Positions 1-8,600 are shown, counted from the first letter of the stretch. The stretch is 64,000 nucleotides of DNA from Limnohabitans sp. G3-2 (GCF_002778275.1 NZ_NESG01000001.1:418980-482979), one strand, 5' to 3'. Made by a program: numbers and translations. Notes: generated from the sequence alone by a model not told the origin.

Positions 1-309
1 TTTGTCTTGGCCGAGCAGTTGTTTGGTTTTTTCAGCGAACAGGGGCCAGTTGGAAGCCGGGTCCACGATCACGGGCTCGAGCTTTTTGCCGAGCACGCCA
101 CCTTTGGCGTTGATTTCATCAATGGCCATGAGCACCGTGTCTTTGAGCACGGTCTCGGAAATGGCCATGGTGCCCGACAGGCTGTGCAGCACGCCCACCT
201 TGATGGTGTTGCCCGCTTGCGCTTGGGCTTGGCTGGCCAACGTCAGGCTGCCAGCGGCGATGGCGGCGGCGGTTGCGAGGGCTTTGAGATGGCCACGACG
301 ATTCATCAT
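1..309 (-). CDS. urtA: Urea ABC transporter substrate-binding protein UrtA, N-terminal part
   Basis: The gene leaves the window at base 1, so only about 103 codons are visible. The protein opens with [10 protein letters not shown] and a long Ala-rich hydrophobic stretch ending in AQA, a typical Sec or Tat-like export signal. It is followed by [19 protein letters not shown], the start of a type 1 periplasmic binding fold. UrtA captures urea in the periplasm for the UrtBCDE importer. Two in-frame ATGs (309 and 306) could be the start. Divergence from the urease genes and the shared upstream region support the assignment over a generic branched-chain amino acid binding protein. Confidence 0.88.
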   Translation of the reverse strand, partial: MMNRRGHLKALATAAAIAAGSLTLASQAQAQAGNTIKVGVLHSLSGTMAISETVLKDTVLMAIDEINAKGGVLGKKLEPVIVDPASNWPLFAEKTKQLLGQDK

Positions 310-380
310 GAGATCACTCCAATCAGGAAAGTAGGTTGTTGAAACAAACACGCGGAGACTTGCAACGCTGAACCCACTCT

Positions 381-397
381 TGCAATCACCGTGCCAA
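381..397 (-). promoter_or_regulatory. Sigma-54 (-24/-12) promoter for urtA
   Basis: Read on the minus strand this is TTGGCACGGTGATTGCA. It matches the sigma-54 consensus TGGCACG-N4-TTGC exactly. Transcription would start near 371, about 60 bases before urtA. This fits nitrogen-starvation control of urea import. Confidence 0.75.
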
Positions 398-413
398 CTT
401 CAGGGAGAACCCT

Positions 414-431
414 GATGCACCCCGGATGGCG
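414..431. promoter_or_regulatory. Possible NtrC binding site between the urt and ure promoters
   Basis: TGCACC-CCGGA-TGGCGC resembles the NtrC dyad (TGCACC, short spacer, TGGTGCA) with one or two mismatches. It lies between two oppositely directed sigma-54 type promoters, so one enhancer could serve both operons. This is an inference from pattern and position only. Confidence 0.4.
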
Positions 432-471
432 CGGCTGTTTCCCTAGAAAAAAGATGAGCGCTCTATAAGGG

Positions 472-486
472 GGCACAGTCTTTGCT
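472..486 (+). promoter_or_regulatory. Probable sigma-54 (-24/-12) promoter for ureA
   Basis: GGCACAGTCTTTGCT has the GG and GC doublets at the spacing required by sigma-54 (GGCAC-N5-TTGC). The base before GG is G instead of the usual T, so it is weaker than the urtA promoter. The predicted start near 497 leaves a leader of about 35 bases before ureA. Confidence 0.55.
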
Positions 487-531
487 ACATTGATGGGATC
501 GAATGCACCCACTCTTTCAGAACGCACCAAA

Positions 532-834
532 ATGGAACTCACGCCTCGCGAAAAAGACAAGCTGCTCATCTTCACAGCCGCACTTTTGGCCGAACGCCGC
601 AAGGCGCGCGGTCTGAAATTGAACTACCCCGAAGCCATCGCTTTGATCTGCGCCGCCGTCATGGAAGGCGCACGGGATGGGAAGACCGTGGCCCAATTGA
701 TGAGCGAAGGCCGCACCGTTTTGACGCGTGCCGATGTGATGGACGGCATCGCTGAAATGATCCCCGACATCCAAGTCGAAGCCACTTTCCCAGATGGCAC
801 CAAATTGGTGACCGTGCACCAACCCATCGTTTGA
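532..834 (+). CDS. ureA: Urease gamma subunit UreA
   Basis: Smallest structural subunit of the nickel enzyme urease, which hydrolyses urea to ammonia and carbamate in the cytoplasm. From [12 protein letters not shown] the product is 100 aa, the normal UreA length. The conserved segments [23 protein letters not shown] and the closing [12 protein letters not shown] are present. An ATG 42 bases upstream is in frame but adds residues not found in the family. First gene of ureA-small ORF-ureBCEFG. Confidence 0.96.
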   Translation: MELTPREKDKLLIFTAALLAERRKARGLKLNYPEAIALICAAVMEGARDGKTVAQLMSEGRTVLTRADVMDGIAEMIPDIQVEATFPDGTKLVTVHQPIV

Positions 835-852
835 GAACACGCAGGAGCTGAC

Positions 853-1023
853 ATGAAAAAAATCGCCTTCACACTTTCTTTGGCCTTCTCGCAACTGGCC
901 AGCAACGCTGTCGCACACGACGGTCACGGCCTGGGGGGCCCGCACTGGCATGCCACCGATGCGCTGGGTTTTGTGGTCGCTGCAGCCTTGGTGGCTGCGG
1001 CGGTTTATTTCGGCAAAAAGTGA
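853..1023 (+). CDS. Small His-rich membrane protein inside the urease operon
   Basis: A 56-aa product between ureA (18-base gap) and ureB (7-base gap), preceded by a GGAG ribosome site (GCAGGAGCTGAC). It begins with a signal-like stretch ending in SNAVA. A short metal-binding-looking segment follows ([15 protein letters not shown], four His), then a single hydrophobic helix of about 16 residues ending in YFGKK. The His cluster and operon position suggest a role with nickel or urease, distantly like the His motif of HupE/UreJ permeases. It is far too short to be a permease, and the function is unknown. Confidence 0.75.
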   Translation: MKKIAFTLSLAFSQLASNAVAHDGHGLGGPHWHATDALGFVVAAALVAAAVYFGKK

Positions 1024-1030
1024 GCCCCGC

Positions 1031-1336
1031 ATGATTCCCGGTGAACTGTTGATCGACCCCGGCCAACACGACTTGAACGTGGGCCGTCGCACCTGCACCC
1101 TGGTGGTGCAAAACGCCAGTGACCGCCCCATTCAGGTGGGGTCGCACTACCACTTTGCAGAAACCAATGGCGGGCTGAGCTTTGACCGCGCTGCTGCGCG
1201 TGGCATGCGCTTGAACATTGCATCGGGCACGGCCGTGCGCTTTGAGCCCGGCCAGCAACGCACCGTGGAGCTGGTGGACTACGCGGGTGACCGGGTGGTC
1301 TATGGCTTTCGCGGTTTAACGCAAGGAAAACTCTGA
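1031..1336 (+). CDS. ureB: Urease beta subunit UreB
   Basis: 101-aa beta subunit. Conserved parts include [28 protein letters not shown] and the C-terminal [16 protein letters not shown]. The ATG at 1031 sits just after the stop of the small membrane-protein gene and gives the family length. An in-frame ATG upstream would only add residues overlapping that gene. UreB packs with UreA and UreC to form the urease trimer. One base separates its stop from ureC. Confidence 0.96.
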   Translation: MIPGELLIDPGQHDLNVGRRTCTLVVQNASDRPIQVGSHYHFAETNGGLSFDRAAARGMRLNIASGTAVRFEPGQQRTVELVDYAGDRVVYGFRGLTQGKL

Positions 1337-1337
1337 C

Positions 1338-3056
1338 ATGGCCCACATCGACAAACGTGCGTACGCCGAGATGTTCGGCCCCACCGTGGGCAACCGCGTT
1401 CGCCTGGCCGACACCGCCTTGCTTGTCGAGGTTGAAAAAGACTTCACCTTGCTGGCAGGTGGCTACGGCGAAGAGGTCAAGTTCGGCGGCGGCAAGACGA
1501 TCCGCGACGGCATGTCGCAATCGCAGCGCACCAACGCCGAGGGCGCGATGGACTGCGTGCTGACCAACGCGCTCATCATCGACCACTGGGGCATTGTCAA
1601 AGCCGACATTGGCCTCAAGGGCAACCGCATCGCCGCCATTGGCAAAGCGGGTAACCCGGACACGCAGCCGGGCGTGGACATCGTGATTGGCCCGGGCACC
1701 GAAATCATCAGCTGCGAAGGCCTGATCGTCACCGCAGGCGGCATCGACTCGCACATCCACTTCATTGCACCCCAACAGATCGACGAAGCGCTGGCCAGCG
1801 GCGTGACCACCATGCTGGGCGGCGGCACGGGCCCGGCCACCGGCACTTTTGCCACCACCTGCACGCCCGGGCCTTTCAACATCGAGCGCATGATGCAGGC
1901 GGCCGACGCCTTCCCGATGAACCTGGGCTTTTTGGGCAAGGGCAATGCCAGCTTGCCAGCTGCGCTGCACGAGCAGATCAGCGCAGGCGCAATTGGTTTG
2001 AAGCTGCACGAAGACTGGGGCACGACGCCTGCGTCCATCGACAACTGCCTGAGCGTGGCCGAAGCCACTGACACGCAGGTGGCCATCCACACCGACACGC
2101 TCAACGAATCGGGCTTTGTGGAAGACACGGTGGCCGCCTTCAAGGGCCGCACCATCCACACCTTCCACACCGAAGGCGCGGGCGGCGGGCACGCACCCGA
2201 CATTTTGAAAGTGGTGGGCGAGGCCAACGTGCTGCCCTCTTCCACCAACCCCACGCGCCCCTACACCATCAACACGCTCGACGAGCATGTGGACATGTTG
2301 ATGGTCTGCCACCACCTCGACCCGGCGATTGCCGAAGACCTGGCCTTTGCCGAGAGCCGCATCCGCAAGGAAACCATCGCGGCCGAAGACATCCTGCACG
2401 ACCTGGGCGCCATCAGCATGATGAGCAGCGACAGCCAGGCCATGGGCCGGGTGGGCGAGGTCATCATCCGCACCTGGCAGACCGCGCACAAAATGAAGCA
2501 GCAGCGCGGCAGCCTGCCCGGCGACACCGAACGTCACGACAACGCCCGCGTCAAACGCTACCTCGCCAAATACACGATCAACCCCGCGATCGCACACGGC
2601 ATGAGCCACGAAGTGGGCAGCATTGAGGTGGGCAAGTGGGCGGACTTGGTGATCTGGAAGCCAGCCTTCTTTGGCGTCAAACCCGCCATCGTCATGAAAG
2701 GCGGCTTCATCGCGCTGGCCGCCATGGGCGACCCGAACGCGTCCATTCCCACCCCCCAGCCTGTGCACTACCGCCCCATGTTTGGCAGCTTTGGCGGGGC
2801 GCTTGCGCGCGGCTCGCTGACCTTTGTCTCGCAAGCGGGTTGGCAAGCGGGCGTGGGTGCGCGTTATGGCCTGGCCAAAACACTGAGCGCGGTGAAAAAC
2901 ATCCGCCAAGTGGGTAAGAAGGACATGGTCCACAATGACTACGCGCCCCGCATGGAAGTCGATGCACAGACCTACGCGGTGCGCGCCGACGGCCAGTTGC
3001 TGGTGTGTGAACCCGCCACCAGCCTGCCCATGACGCAACGCTACTTTCTGTTCTGA
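1338..3056 (+). CDS. ureC: Urease alpha (catalytic) subunit UreC
   Basis: 572-aa catalytic subunit holding the di-nickel centre. All expected ligands are visible at a constant +5 offset from the Klebsiella numbering: His139 and His141 (GIDSHIHF), carbamylated Lys222 and His224 (GLKLHEDWG), His251, His277 and Asp365 ([11 protein letters not shown]). The mobile-flap Cys324-His325 (MVCHHLDP) is also present. The enzyme should be active once matured by UreDEFG. The stop overlaps the ureE start by one base (TGATG), indicating translational coupling. Confidence 0.98.
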   Translation: MAHIDKRAYAEMFGPTVGNRVRLADTALLVEVEKDFTLLAGGYGEEVKFGGGKTIRDGMSQSQRTNAEGAMDCVLTNALIIDHWGIVKADIGLKGNRIAAIGKAGNPDTQPGVDIVIGPGTEIISCEGLIVTAGGIDSHIHFIAPQQIDEALASGVTTMLGGGTGPATGTFATTCTPGPFNIERMMQAADAFPMNLGFLGKGNASLPAALHEQISAGAIGLKLHEDWGTTPASIDNCLSVAEATDTQVAIHTDTLNESGFVEDTVAAFKGRTIHTFHTEGAGGGHAPDILKVVGEANVLPSSTNPTRPYTINTLDEHVDMLMVCHHLDPAIAEDLAFAESRIRKETIAAEDILHDLGAISMMSSDSQAMGRVGEVIIRTWQTAHKMKQQRGSLPGDTERHDNARVKRYLAKYTINPAIAHGMSHEVGSIEVGKWADLVIWKPAFFGVKPAIVMKGGFIALAAMGDPNASIPTPQPVHYRPMFGSFGGALARGSLTFVSQAGWQAGVGARYGLAKTLSAVKNIRQVGKKDMVHNDYAPRMEVDAQTYAVRADGQLLVCEPATSLPMTQRYFLF

Positions 3057-3694
3057 TGATCCTCTGCTCCAAACTCATGCCGCAAGGCCGTGGCCTGGCC
3101 CGTGTGCTGGTGCATCGCGCCAGCACCATCACGCTCGACTGGGACACCCGACAAAAAAGCCGCTTTGACGCCACAGACAGCGCTGGGCGCGCCCTGGGCG
3201 TGTTTTTAGCCCGGGGCAGCGTGGTGCGCGGTGGCGATGTGCTGGTGGCCGAAGACGGCTCACTCGTTCGTGTGCAAGCCGCCCCACAAAGCGTGCTGCG
3301 CATCACCGCTTGCAGCGAACACGGCTCGCCTTTTGACCTGACCCGCGCCGCCTACCACCTGGGCAACCGCCATGTGCCCATCGAGCTGCAACCCGACCAC
3401 CTGAAGATTGAGCCCGACCATGTGCTGGCCGACATGCTGCGCGCCATGCACATGACGGTGGTGCAGGTCTCAGAGCCCTTTGAGCCTGAAAACGGCGCGT
3501 ATGGTGAGCACGCCTCTGGGCATGGCGGGCATGGGCATGGGCACAGCCACGATCACGATCACGATCACAGTCATGCGACCCCGCTCCCGACCACGGCCAC
3601 GGCCACGGCCACACCCAAACGCATCGCCATTCCCATCCGCGCTGCCGCGGCCGCGCCCCATGTGCATGGCCCGCACTGCAAACATGACCACTGA
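3056..3694 (+). CDS. ureE: Urease accessory nickel chaperone UreE with long His-rich tail
   Basis: UreE hands nickel to the urease activation complex. The first 150 or so residues carry the usual core ([25 protein letters not shown]). The tail is unusually long: a run alternating H with G, S or D, then about 23 residues poor in His ([15 protein letters not shown]...), then [11 protein letters not shown]. Over the His-poor stretch the +1 frame reads [17 protein letters not shown], so indels in the repetitive DNA may have shifted the frame and later restored it. An alternative start is the Met at 3077. It overlaps ureF by 11 bases. Confidence 0.92.
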   Translation: MILCSKLMPQGRGLARVLVHRASTITLDWDTRQKSRFDATDSAGRALGVFLARGSVVRGGDVLVAEDGSLVRVQAAPQSVLRITACSEHGSPFDLTRAAYHLGNRHVPIELQPDHLKIEPDHVLADMLRAMHMTVVQVSEPFEPENGAYGEHASGHGGHGHGHSHDHDHDHSHATPLPTTATATATPKRIAIPIRAAAAAPHVHGPHCKHDH

Positions 3695-4373
3695 GTCCGC
3701 GCCTTCGGGCCTGCTGCAGCTGATCTGGCTTGCCTCACCGGCTTTGCCCATCGGTGGGTTTTCCTACTCCGAGGGCCTGGAAGCGGCCATCGAGCAAGTC
3801 CTGGTGCACGACGAACACAGCGCCACCGACTGGGTGGTGGACCAACTGCACCTGACGCAGTCGCGTGGCGACATGTCGGTGCTGGCGCAAGCGATTCCCG
3901 CCTGGCAAAACCACGACACTGCCCGATTGCAAGCCCTGAACGACTGGGTCATGACCACCCGCGAAACCGCTGAGATGCGCTTGCAAACCGAACAAATGGG
4001 CCGCTCTCTGCTCGACTGGCTGCGCAACCTGCAGCAAGCCAGCGGCGAGCAATTGCGGCTGTGCGCCAACTTGCCCGTGACCTACCCACTGGCCATGGCG
4101 CTGGCACTTTCCCTGGCCAAAACGCCGCTGGACCATGCCCTGCAAGCCTGCGCTTTTGGTTGGGCCGAGAACATGACGCAAGCTGCGCTCAAGTCAGTGC
4201 CTTTGGGCCAAAGTGCGGGCCAACGCATGCTGGCCCGGCTCGCCCGAGAGATCCCTGTGGCGGTGCAAACCGCCTTGCATGTGTCCGACGAGGACCGCCA
4301 AGCCTTCAGCCCCATGCTGGCCATCCTGTCGGCCCGCCACGAAACCCAATACTCCCGAATTTTCCGATCATGA
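3684..4373 (+). CDS. ureF: Urease accessory protein UreF
   Basis: 229-aa activation factor that joins UreD and UreG to apo-urease and gates GTP hydrolysis. Diagnostic segments are [21 protein letters not shown] near the N terminus, [14 protein letters not shown] in the middle, and a C-terminal [16 protein letters not shown]. The start MTTESAPSG at 3684 was chosen because it lies just inside the end of ureE and gives the family length. The upstream extension is the ureE His tail read in another frame. Confidence 0.94.
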   Translation: MTTESAPSGLLQLIWLASPALPIGGFSYSEGLEAAIEQVLVHDEHSATDWVVDQLHLTQSRGDMSVLAQAIPAWQNHDTARLQALNDWVMTTRETAEMRLQTEQMGRSLLDWLRNLQQASGEQLRLCANLPVTYPLAMALALSLAKTPLDHALQACAFGWAENMTQAALKSVPLGQSAGQRMLARLAREIPVAVQTALHVSDEDRQAFSPMLAILSARHETQYSRIFRS

Positions 4374-5029
4374 GCTCTGCACTGCACCACATCCCGAACC
4401 GCACCCAAAAACTGCCGCCCCTGCGCGTGGGCATCGGCGGGCCGGTCGGCTCCGGCAAAACCACATTGCTCGAGATGCTGTGCAAAAACATGCGCGAGCG
4501 CTGGGACCTGATCGCCATCACCAACGACATCTACACCAAGGAAGACCAGCGCCTGCTCACCGTGAGCGGCGCCCTGCCTGCGGAGCGCATCATGGGCGTG
4601 GAAACGGGCGGCTGCCCGCACACGGCCATCCGCGAAGACGCGTCCATCAACCTCGAAGCCATCGACCGCATGCTCGAGAAGTTTCCGAATGCCGACGTCG
4701 TCTTCATCGAGAGCGGCGGTGACAACCTCGCCGCCACCTTCAGCCCCGAACTGAGTGACCTCACCATCTATGTGATCGACGTGGCTGCAGGCGAAAAGAT
4801 CCCCCGCAAGGGCGGGCCCGGCATCACCAAGAGCGATTTGTTCGTCATCAACAAGACCGATTTGGCGCCCCATGTGGGCGCCGACTTGCAGGTGATGCGC
4901 GACGACACCCAACGCATGCGGCCCAATCCCGAAACACGCCCCTGGGTGATGACCAACCTCAAAACGCTGGACGGCCTGGCCGAGGTGGTCGCCTTCATTG
5001 AAAAGCGCGGGATGCTCGGCCAGGCTTGA
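4370..5029 (+). CDS. ureG: Urease accessory GTPase UreG
   Basis: 219-aa SIMIBI GTPase driving nickel insertion into urease. The P-loop GPVGSGKT lies at residues 24-31. The metal-binding Cys-Pro-His occurs in [15 protein letters not shown], followed by the switch segment [18 protein letters not shown] and the guanine motif NKTD. The start overlaps the ureF stop (ATGA). It is the last gene of the operon. No ureD lies in this cluster, although activation normally needs UreD. Confidence 0.97.
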   Translation: MSSALHHIPNRTQKLPPLRVGIGGPVGSGKTTLLEMLCKNMRERWDLIAITNDIYTKEDQRLLTVSGALPAERIMGVETGGCPHTAIREDASINLEAIDRMLEKFPNADVVFIESGGDNLAATFSPELSDLTIYVIDVAAGEKIPRKGGPGITKSDLFVINKTDLAPHVGADLQVMRDDTQRMRPNPETRPWVMTNLKTLDGLAEVVAFIEKRGMLGQA

Positions 5030-5062
5030 ACGACGTCATTAGTCGTTACAATGACCCCCCAA

Positions 5063-5150
5063 GGAAGCGTGGCAGAGTGGTCGATTGCACCGGTCTTGAA
5101 AACCGGCGACTCGAAAGGGTCCGTGAGTTCGAATCTCACCGCTTCCGCCA
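5063..5150 (+). tRNA. tRNA-Ser (anticodon TGA)
   Basis: An 88-base class II tRNA with a long variable arm. The acceptor strands GGAAGCG and CGCTTCC pair fully, the T-loop is GTTCGAATC, and CCA is encoded. The anticodon TGA lies at 5097-5099. Its 3' end serves as the attachment site of the island that follows. Confidence 0.96.
5137..5150 (+). repeat. Left attachment repeat (tRNA-Ser 3' end)
   Basis: CACCGCTTCCGCCA, the last 14 bases of tRNA-Ser(TGA), recurs exactly at 8580-8593 in the same orientation. The identity stops at the tRNA end on one side. This is the usual pattern of an integrase att pair. Confidence 0.7.
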
Positions 5151-5333
5151 GTGCCTTCCCTGCAACCGGCATGGATGCTAGGTTTACTGGTTATCTGCAA
5201 TATCCAGCCCACATTTCTATACACACGCCCACTTAAAAAACCTTGGTCGTTGCCATGGTCTCGGAGTGTCGGCCGTTGCCCCTGCGACTTTTGATTGCTC
5301 CCTGCCTAGGTCGACTTTAGGGGGGGTGGGGTC

Positions 5334-5380
5334 TTGGCCGTTGCAAATAAGTTGCTGCACCCGCCTATTCGCCCAAAAAG
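5334..5380 (+). repeat. Diverged repeat copy 1 flanking the lipoprotein gene
   Basis: This 47-base stretch aligns with 6933-6980. Shared blocks are TTGG.CCGTT.CAAATAAGTT, then TGCA.CC, CC and CCCAAAAG. Roughly three quarters of positions agree by eye. The pair brackets the lipoprotein gene in direct orientation. Confidence 0.5.
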
Positions 5381-5397
5381 GCAATTAGGCCTTTTTT
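5375..5397 (+). terminator. Possible intrinsic terminator
   Basis: AAAAGGC, a short loop, then GCCTTTT followed by more T. The stem is A/T-rich and short, so termination may be weak. It could end read-through from tRNA-Ser after the island separated the tRNA from its original terminator. Confidence 0.4.
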
Positions 5398-5638
5398 GTG
5401 ACACCGGTGCAATGAGAGCGGAAACGGTGGTGTCAAGACGGTTTGCTAGCTTTAGCAAGGTGTCTAGGCTTGGGGGATGAGATACCTAGTTTTTAATTTT
5501 AGCTACTTTCTAATAAATTATTGCCAAGTGAGCAATCCTTAATATATAAGTAAAAAATATTGTTTGGAGGGTTAGTACTGATTGATAGATTCAATCTATA
5601 GGTGGTTAAATTTAACAAATTTATAGAGAAAGCTACAA

Positions 5639-6907
5639 ATGTTTAAAAGATTCCTTGTTCCAACTCTTGCCAGTTTGATGCTGCTTGTTTCTTGCGGTGG
5701 TGACACGATCACATCTGGCGGCTCGGGCGGCTCGGGCCAAACATACCGTGTGAAGGTCATGGTTTCCGGCTTACCTTTCGGGGAATCCATTTTGCTTTAT
5801 AACAACCAAATTGATGCTTTGAATCTGAGGGTAAATGGTGCTTTGACACAATTTCCGAGTGCTTTGTCTTCAGGTGACGCATACGCAGTTACTGTCAAGG
5901 AAAAACCGCTAGGATACCAATGCTCTGTGAGCAATGGTGTTGGAACCGCAAGTGCCAACATCAGTAACGTAACAATACTTTGCAAACAAAATTACACCGT
6001 ATCAACAATAGCAACTTTCTCCAATACTAATTGGGACCACCGCGGCAATACATTGGTTATGGATACTAATGGCAATTTTTTTCTGGCATCAAGTCAGGAG
6101 CATGTAATTTATAAAATTACGCCTTCTGGTGTAATATCGGTCTACGCTGGGTCTATTAATGGATATTTAGATGCCAATAGTACATTAGCACAGTTTTCTT
6201 TCCCTCAATCGTTGCAATTGGATTCGGCTGGCAATCTCTATGTTTATGATTCAAATTACCAACATATAAGAAAAGTAGCACCAAATGGTGATGTCACCAC
6301 CATAGCGACAACTTCCTACTATGGTGGCTCTATGGTTTTGAATGATAATGGTGATCTGATACAAACTGACCTTTGGAATGGCAAAATTCTCAGAAAAATC
6401 AACCCACTAACTGGTGTTATTACTGATTTTGCTGGTAGCAGTTCACTCCCTGGATATGCCAATGGATTGGCGGGGGCGGCAAGATTTCAAAATATAGGCA
6501 CCTATACGTTGGGTTTAAATAATAAATTATATATATCAGATAATGCTCCATATATACGTCAAGTCGACACATCTGGCATGGTTACAAATTTTGTTGGCTC
6601 AGGGAATCCATCATTAATTGAAGGAGTAGGTATTGATGCATCAGTTCCAGGTGGTGCCAATCTTTTTTCTGACAAACTTGGTAACATATTCGCAGCCTCA
6701 AATATCCGGAATGGTCTGGCTATTTCCAAAATAACTCCTTCAGGAGCATTGGAAGTTATTTATAGTCAAACTACCTTTGCTGTTATAGATAGTACTCCAG
6801 CTATAATTGGATTATTTCAAGATTTCAGATCGCCAATTGTGGATAATAATGCAAATATATATTTTATGGATGGACAATACTTAAGAAAGTTGTCGCCAAA
6901 TATTTAA
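5639..6907 (+). CDS. NHL-repeat (beta-propeller) lipoprotein
   Basis: 422 aa. The N terminus MFKRFLVPTLASLMLLVSC is a lipoprotein signal with lipobox LVSC (Cys19), followed by a Gly/Ser linker. From about residue 120 the sequence shows repeated NHL-like blades: DTNGNFFLASSQEHVIYKITPSG, DSAGNLYVYDSNYQHIRKV, NNKLYISDNAPYIRQVDTSG and NNANIYFMDGQYLRKLS. A surface-anchored propeller with a binding or recognition role is likely, but the ligand is unknown. Codon use is strongly AT-rich compared with all neighbours, indicating recent acquisition. Confidence 0.85.
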   Translation: MFKRFLVPTLASLMLLVSCGGDTITSGGSGGSGQTYRVKVMVSGLPFGESILLYNNQIDALNLRVNGALTQFPSALSSGDAYAVTVKEKPLGYQCSVSNGVGTASANISNVTILCKQNYTVSTIATFSNTNWDHRGNTLVMDTNGNFFLASSQEHVIYKITPSGVISVYAGSINGYLDANSTLAQFSFPQSLQLDSAGNLYVYDSNYQHIRKVAPNGDVTTIATTSYYGGSMVLNDNGDLIQTDLWNGKILRKINPLTGVITDFAGSSSLPGYANGLAGAARFQNIGTYTLGLNNKLYISDNAPYIRQVDTSGMVTNFVGSGNPSLIEGVGIDASVPGGANLFSDKLGNIFAASNIRNGLAISKITPSGALEVIYSQTTFAVIDSTPAIIGLFQDFRSPIVDNNANIYFMDGQYLRKLSPNI

Positions 6908-7233
6908 ACAACCTACCGTTTTTATGTTGAAATTGGACCGTTACAAATAAGTTCATGCATCCAGCCAATCACCCCAAAAGTGTTTCGAATGTCACGCCAC
7001 CGGGTAATTAGTAACAAATAAAAAGCGTTTTTTAAAGAACACCCCGCACCGGCAAATCTTGACGCTTGCGAGTGGTGTCGGTCTTGAAGGCTTTAAAAAG
7101 AAATCGGTTATTTGATAATTCCACATTATGAAATATAGCCATCAAAGCAACCATATGCCCCCCACGCTTTGGGTTTTACCGGGGTCAGACATCAGCAATG
7201 CTCAACAGCTGAGATGCTTTCAAGTTCAGCGCC
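6908..7233. other. Non-coding stretch between lipoprotein gene and IS3 element
   Basis: Contains the second diverged repeat (6933-6980), then an AT-rich stretch. The sequence next to the IS, read on the minus strand, could encode a short C-terminal fragment (LNLKASQLLSIADV then stop). It is possibly the end of a gene cut by the IS. Confidence 0.45.
6933..6980 (+). repeat. Diverged repeat copy 2 flanking the lipoprotein gene
   Basis: Partner of 5334-5380 (see that entry). It begins 26 bases after the lipoprotein stop codon. Sequence beyond both copies also shows loosely similar GACACC... and ...GTGGTGTC blocks, so the related region may be longer. Confidence 0.5.
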
Positions 7234-7290
7234 TGAATCGCCCCGGGTATCAAGGAGGCCAGTTGGTTTAAGTCATTCCGTTGTGGCGGT

Positions 7291-8181
7291 TTAACTGGCA
7301 AGTTGCCGATAGTAATTGTCTTCAGCTTCGGCAGGTGGAATATACCCAATCGGCTCAAGCAGTCTGTGGTGGTTAAACCAAGACACCCATTCAAGCGTTG
7401 CAATCTCCAGTGACTCCTTGGTTTTCCAGGGTGCTCGGCGGTGAATCAACTCAGCTTTGTACAGCCCGTTAATCGTTTCCGCCAACGCGTTGTCGTAGCT
7501 GTCACCCCGGCTTCCTACTGAAGGTTCTATCCCCGCTTCGCTCAATCGCTCGCTATACCGGATGGACACGTATTGCGAACCCCTATCGCTGTGATGAATC
7601 AGGGCGTCGCTTCGTTCGGGTTGCCGGTCGTACAAAGCCTGCTCCAGCGCATCGAGCACAAAGTCTGTCCGCATGGAGCTGCTCTGACGCCAACCCACAA
7701 TCCGACGCGCATACACGTCAATCACAAAGGCCACGTATTGCCAGCCTTGCCACGTAGAGACGTAGGTGAGGTCCGACACCCACAACTGATTGGGCCGGTC
7801 TGCCTTGAACTGCCGGTTGACCCGGTCCAGCGGGCATGGTGCATTGGCGTCTGGGGTCGTGGTGCGTACGACCTTGCCACGGCGTACACCGCGCAGGCCC
7901 AGTCGGCGCATCAGTCGCTCGACAGTGCACCGGGCAACGGCAATTCCCTCACGGTTCATCTGTTTCCACACCTTGTCGGCTCCGTAGACCTGCATATTGG
8001 CGTGCCAGATCCGTTGGACTTGCGCGATAAGTTCGTCATCGTGCTTGGCCCTGTCACAGCGCAATGCCGGCTCGCGCATTTGGGCAGCGTGACGCCAGTA
8101 ACACGACGGGGCAATCTGCAAAACCTTGCAGATCGGCTCGACCCCATAGGTATCACTGTGTTGGTCAATGTACGCCTTCAA
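7291..8181 (-). CDS. IS3-family transposase OrfB (DDE catalytic part)
   Basis: 296 aa with an N-terminal HTH_21-like region ([21 protein letters not shown]) and an rve integrase core. The DDE acids are visible: Asp in WVSDLTYV, Asp in [10 protein letters not shown], and Glu in [20 protein letters not shown]. It overlaps orfA by 4 bases. In this family the active enzyme is usually an OrfAB fusion made by programmed frameshifting. It appears intact. Confidence 0.92.
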   Translation of the reverse strand: MKAYIDQHSDTYGVEPICKVLQIAPSCYWRHAAQMREPALRCDRAKHDDELIAQVQRIWHANMQVYGADKVWKQMNREGIAVARCTVERLMRRLGLRGVRRGKVVRTTTPDANAPCPLDRVNRQFKADRPNQLWVSDLTYVSTWQGWQYVAFVIDVYARRIVGWRQSSSMRTDFVLDALEQALYDRQPERSDALIHHSDRGSQYVSIRYSERLSEAGIEPSVGSRGDSYDNALAETINGLYKAELIHRRAPWKTKESLEIATLEWVSWFNHHRLLEPIGYIPPAEAEDNYYRQLAS

Positions 8182-8504
8182 CTCTTGAGTCGGCGGTCGA
8201 GCTCCGCCTGGGCGAAAAACGCGCTGGCCGTCTTGAGGATGTCATTGGCCCGGCGCAGCTCCTTGACCTCCCGCTGCAATGCCTTGAGCTGCTCGCGTTC
8301 GCTGCTGGTCAAGCCCTCGCGCTGGCCGCTGTCAACCTCATCGCGCTTGACCCAATCGTTGAGCGTTTGCGGCACGCAACCGATCTTTGGCGCAATCGAT
8401 TCAATGGCGGCCCACAGCGATGGGTACTCACCGCGGTGCTCCTGCACCAGGCGTACTGCACGTTCACGCACTTCCGGGGAAAATTTGTTTGATCTCTTGT
8501 TCAT
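8178..8504 (-). CDS. IS3-family transposase OrfA (HTH and leucine-zipper part)
   Basis: 108 aa. The N-terminal helix-turn-helix ([20 protein letters not shown]...) binds the IS ends. The C-terminal half ([22 protein letters not shown]) is a predicted coiled coil for multimerisation. Its end overlaps the start of orfB, as usual for the family. Confidence 0.9.
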   Translation of the reverse strand: MNKRSNKFSPEVRERAVRLVQEHRGEYPSLWAAIESIAPKIGCVPQTLNDWVKRDEVDSGQREGLTSSEREQLKALQREVKELRRANDILKTASAFFAQAELDRRLKS

Positions 8505-8579
8505 GGCTCCATCTTCTCAAAGTTTGGAGCCTCCTCAAAACCCGGGGCGATTCACTTTTCAGAACAGTATCCGCTCGGA

Positions 8580-8593
8580 CACCGCTTCCGCCA
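8580..8593 (+). repeat. Right attachment repeat
   Basis: Exact copy of the last 14 bases of tRNA-Ser (CACCGCTTCCGCCA), 26 bases past the IS3 right end and 8 bases before a strong terminator. Confidence 0.65.
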
Positions 8594-8600
8594 AGACACC

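Larger units (their letters stand above)
5151..5638. other. Non-coding left part of the island
   Basis: About 490 bases with no credible gene. Base composition falls sharply toward the lipoprotein gene, with long A/T runs after 5490 that probably hold its promoter. It contains one copy of a diverged direct repeat (5334-5380) and a hairpin followed by T (5375-5397). Confidence 0.6.
7234..8554 (-). mobile_element. IS3-family insertion sequence, 1321 bp
   Basis: The ends are imperfect inverted repeats: TGAATCGCCCCGGG followed by TATCAAGGAGGC on the left and TTTTGAGGAGGC on the right. Inside are overlapping orfA and orfB on the minus strand. The three bases outside differ (GCC on the left, CTT on the right), so the 3-4 bp target duplication normal for IS3 is missing. 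This suggests rearrangement after insertion. Confidence 0.88.
5151..8593. mobile_element. Small genomic island in tRNA-Ser, integrase missing
   Basis: A 3.4-kb segment between the two 14-bp att-like repeats. It holds the AT-rich lipoprotein gene, long non-coding stretches and an IS3 element. Without it, tRNA-Ser would be followed within about 10 bases by the strong terminator at 8601-8634, a natural arrangement. No tyrosine recombinase gene is visible, so the island would be immobile. Deletion next to the IS3 element may have removed it. Confidence 0.6.

Noticed and set aside
1005..3038. A 677-codon frame antisense to ureC
   Set aside because: Typical long shadow frame in GC-rich coding DNA opposite a well-supported gene; no homology and no ribosome site.
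5039..5224. Small frames covering tRNA-Ser
   Set aside because: They translate the tRNA itself and its antisense strand.
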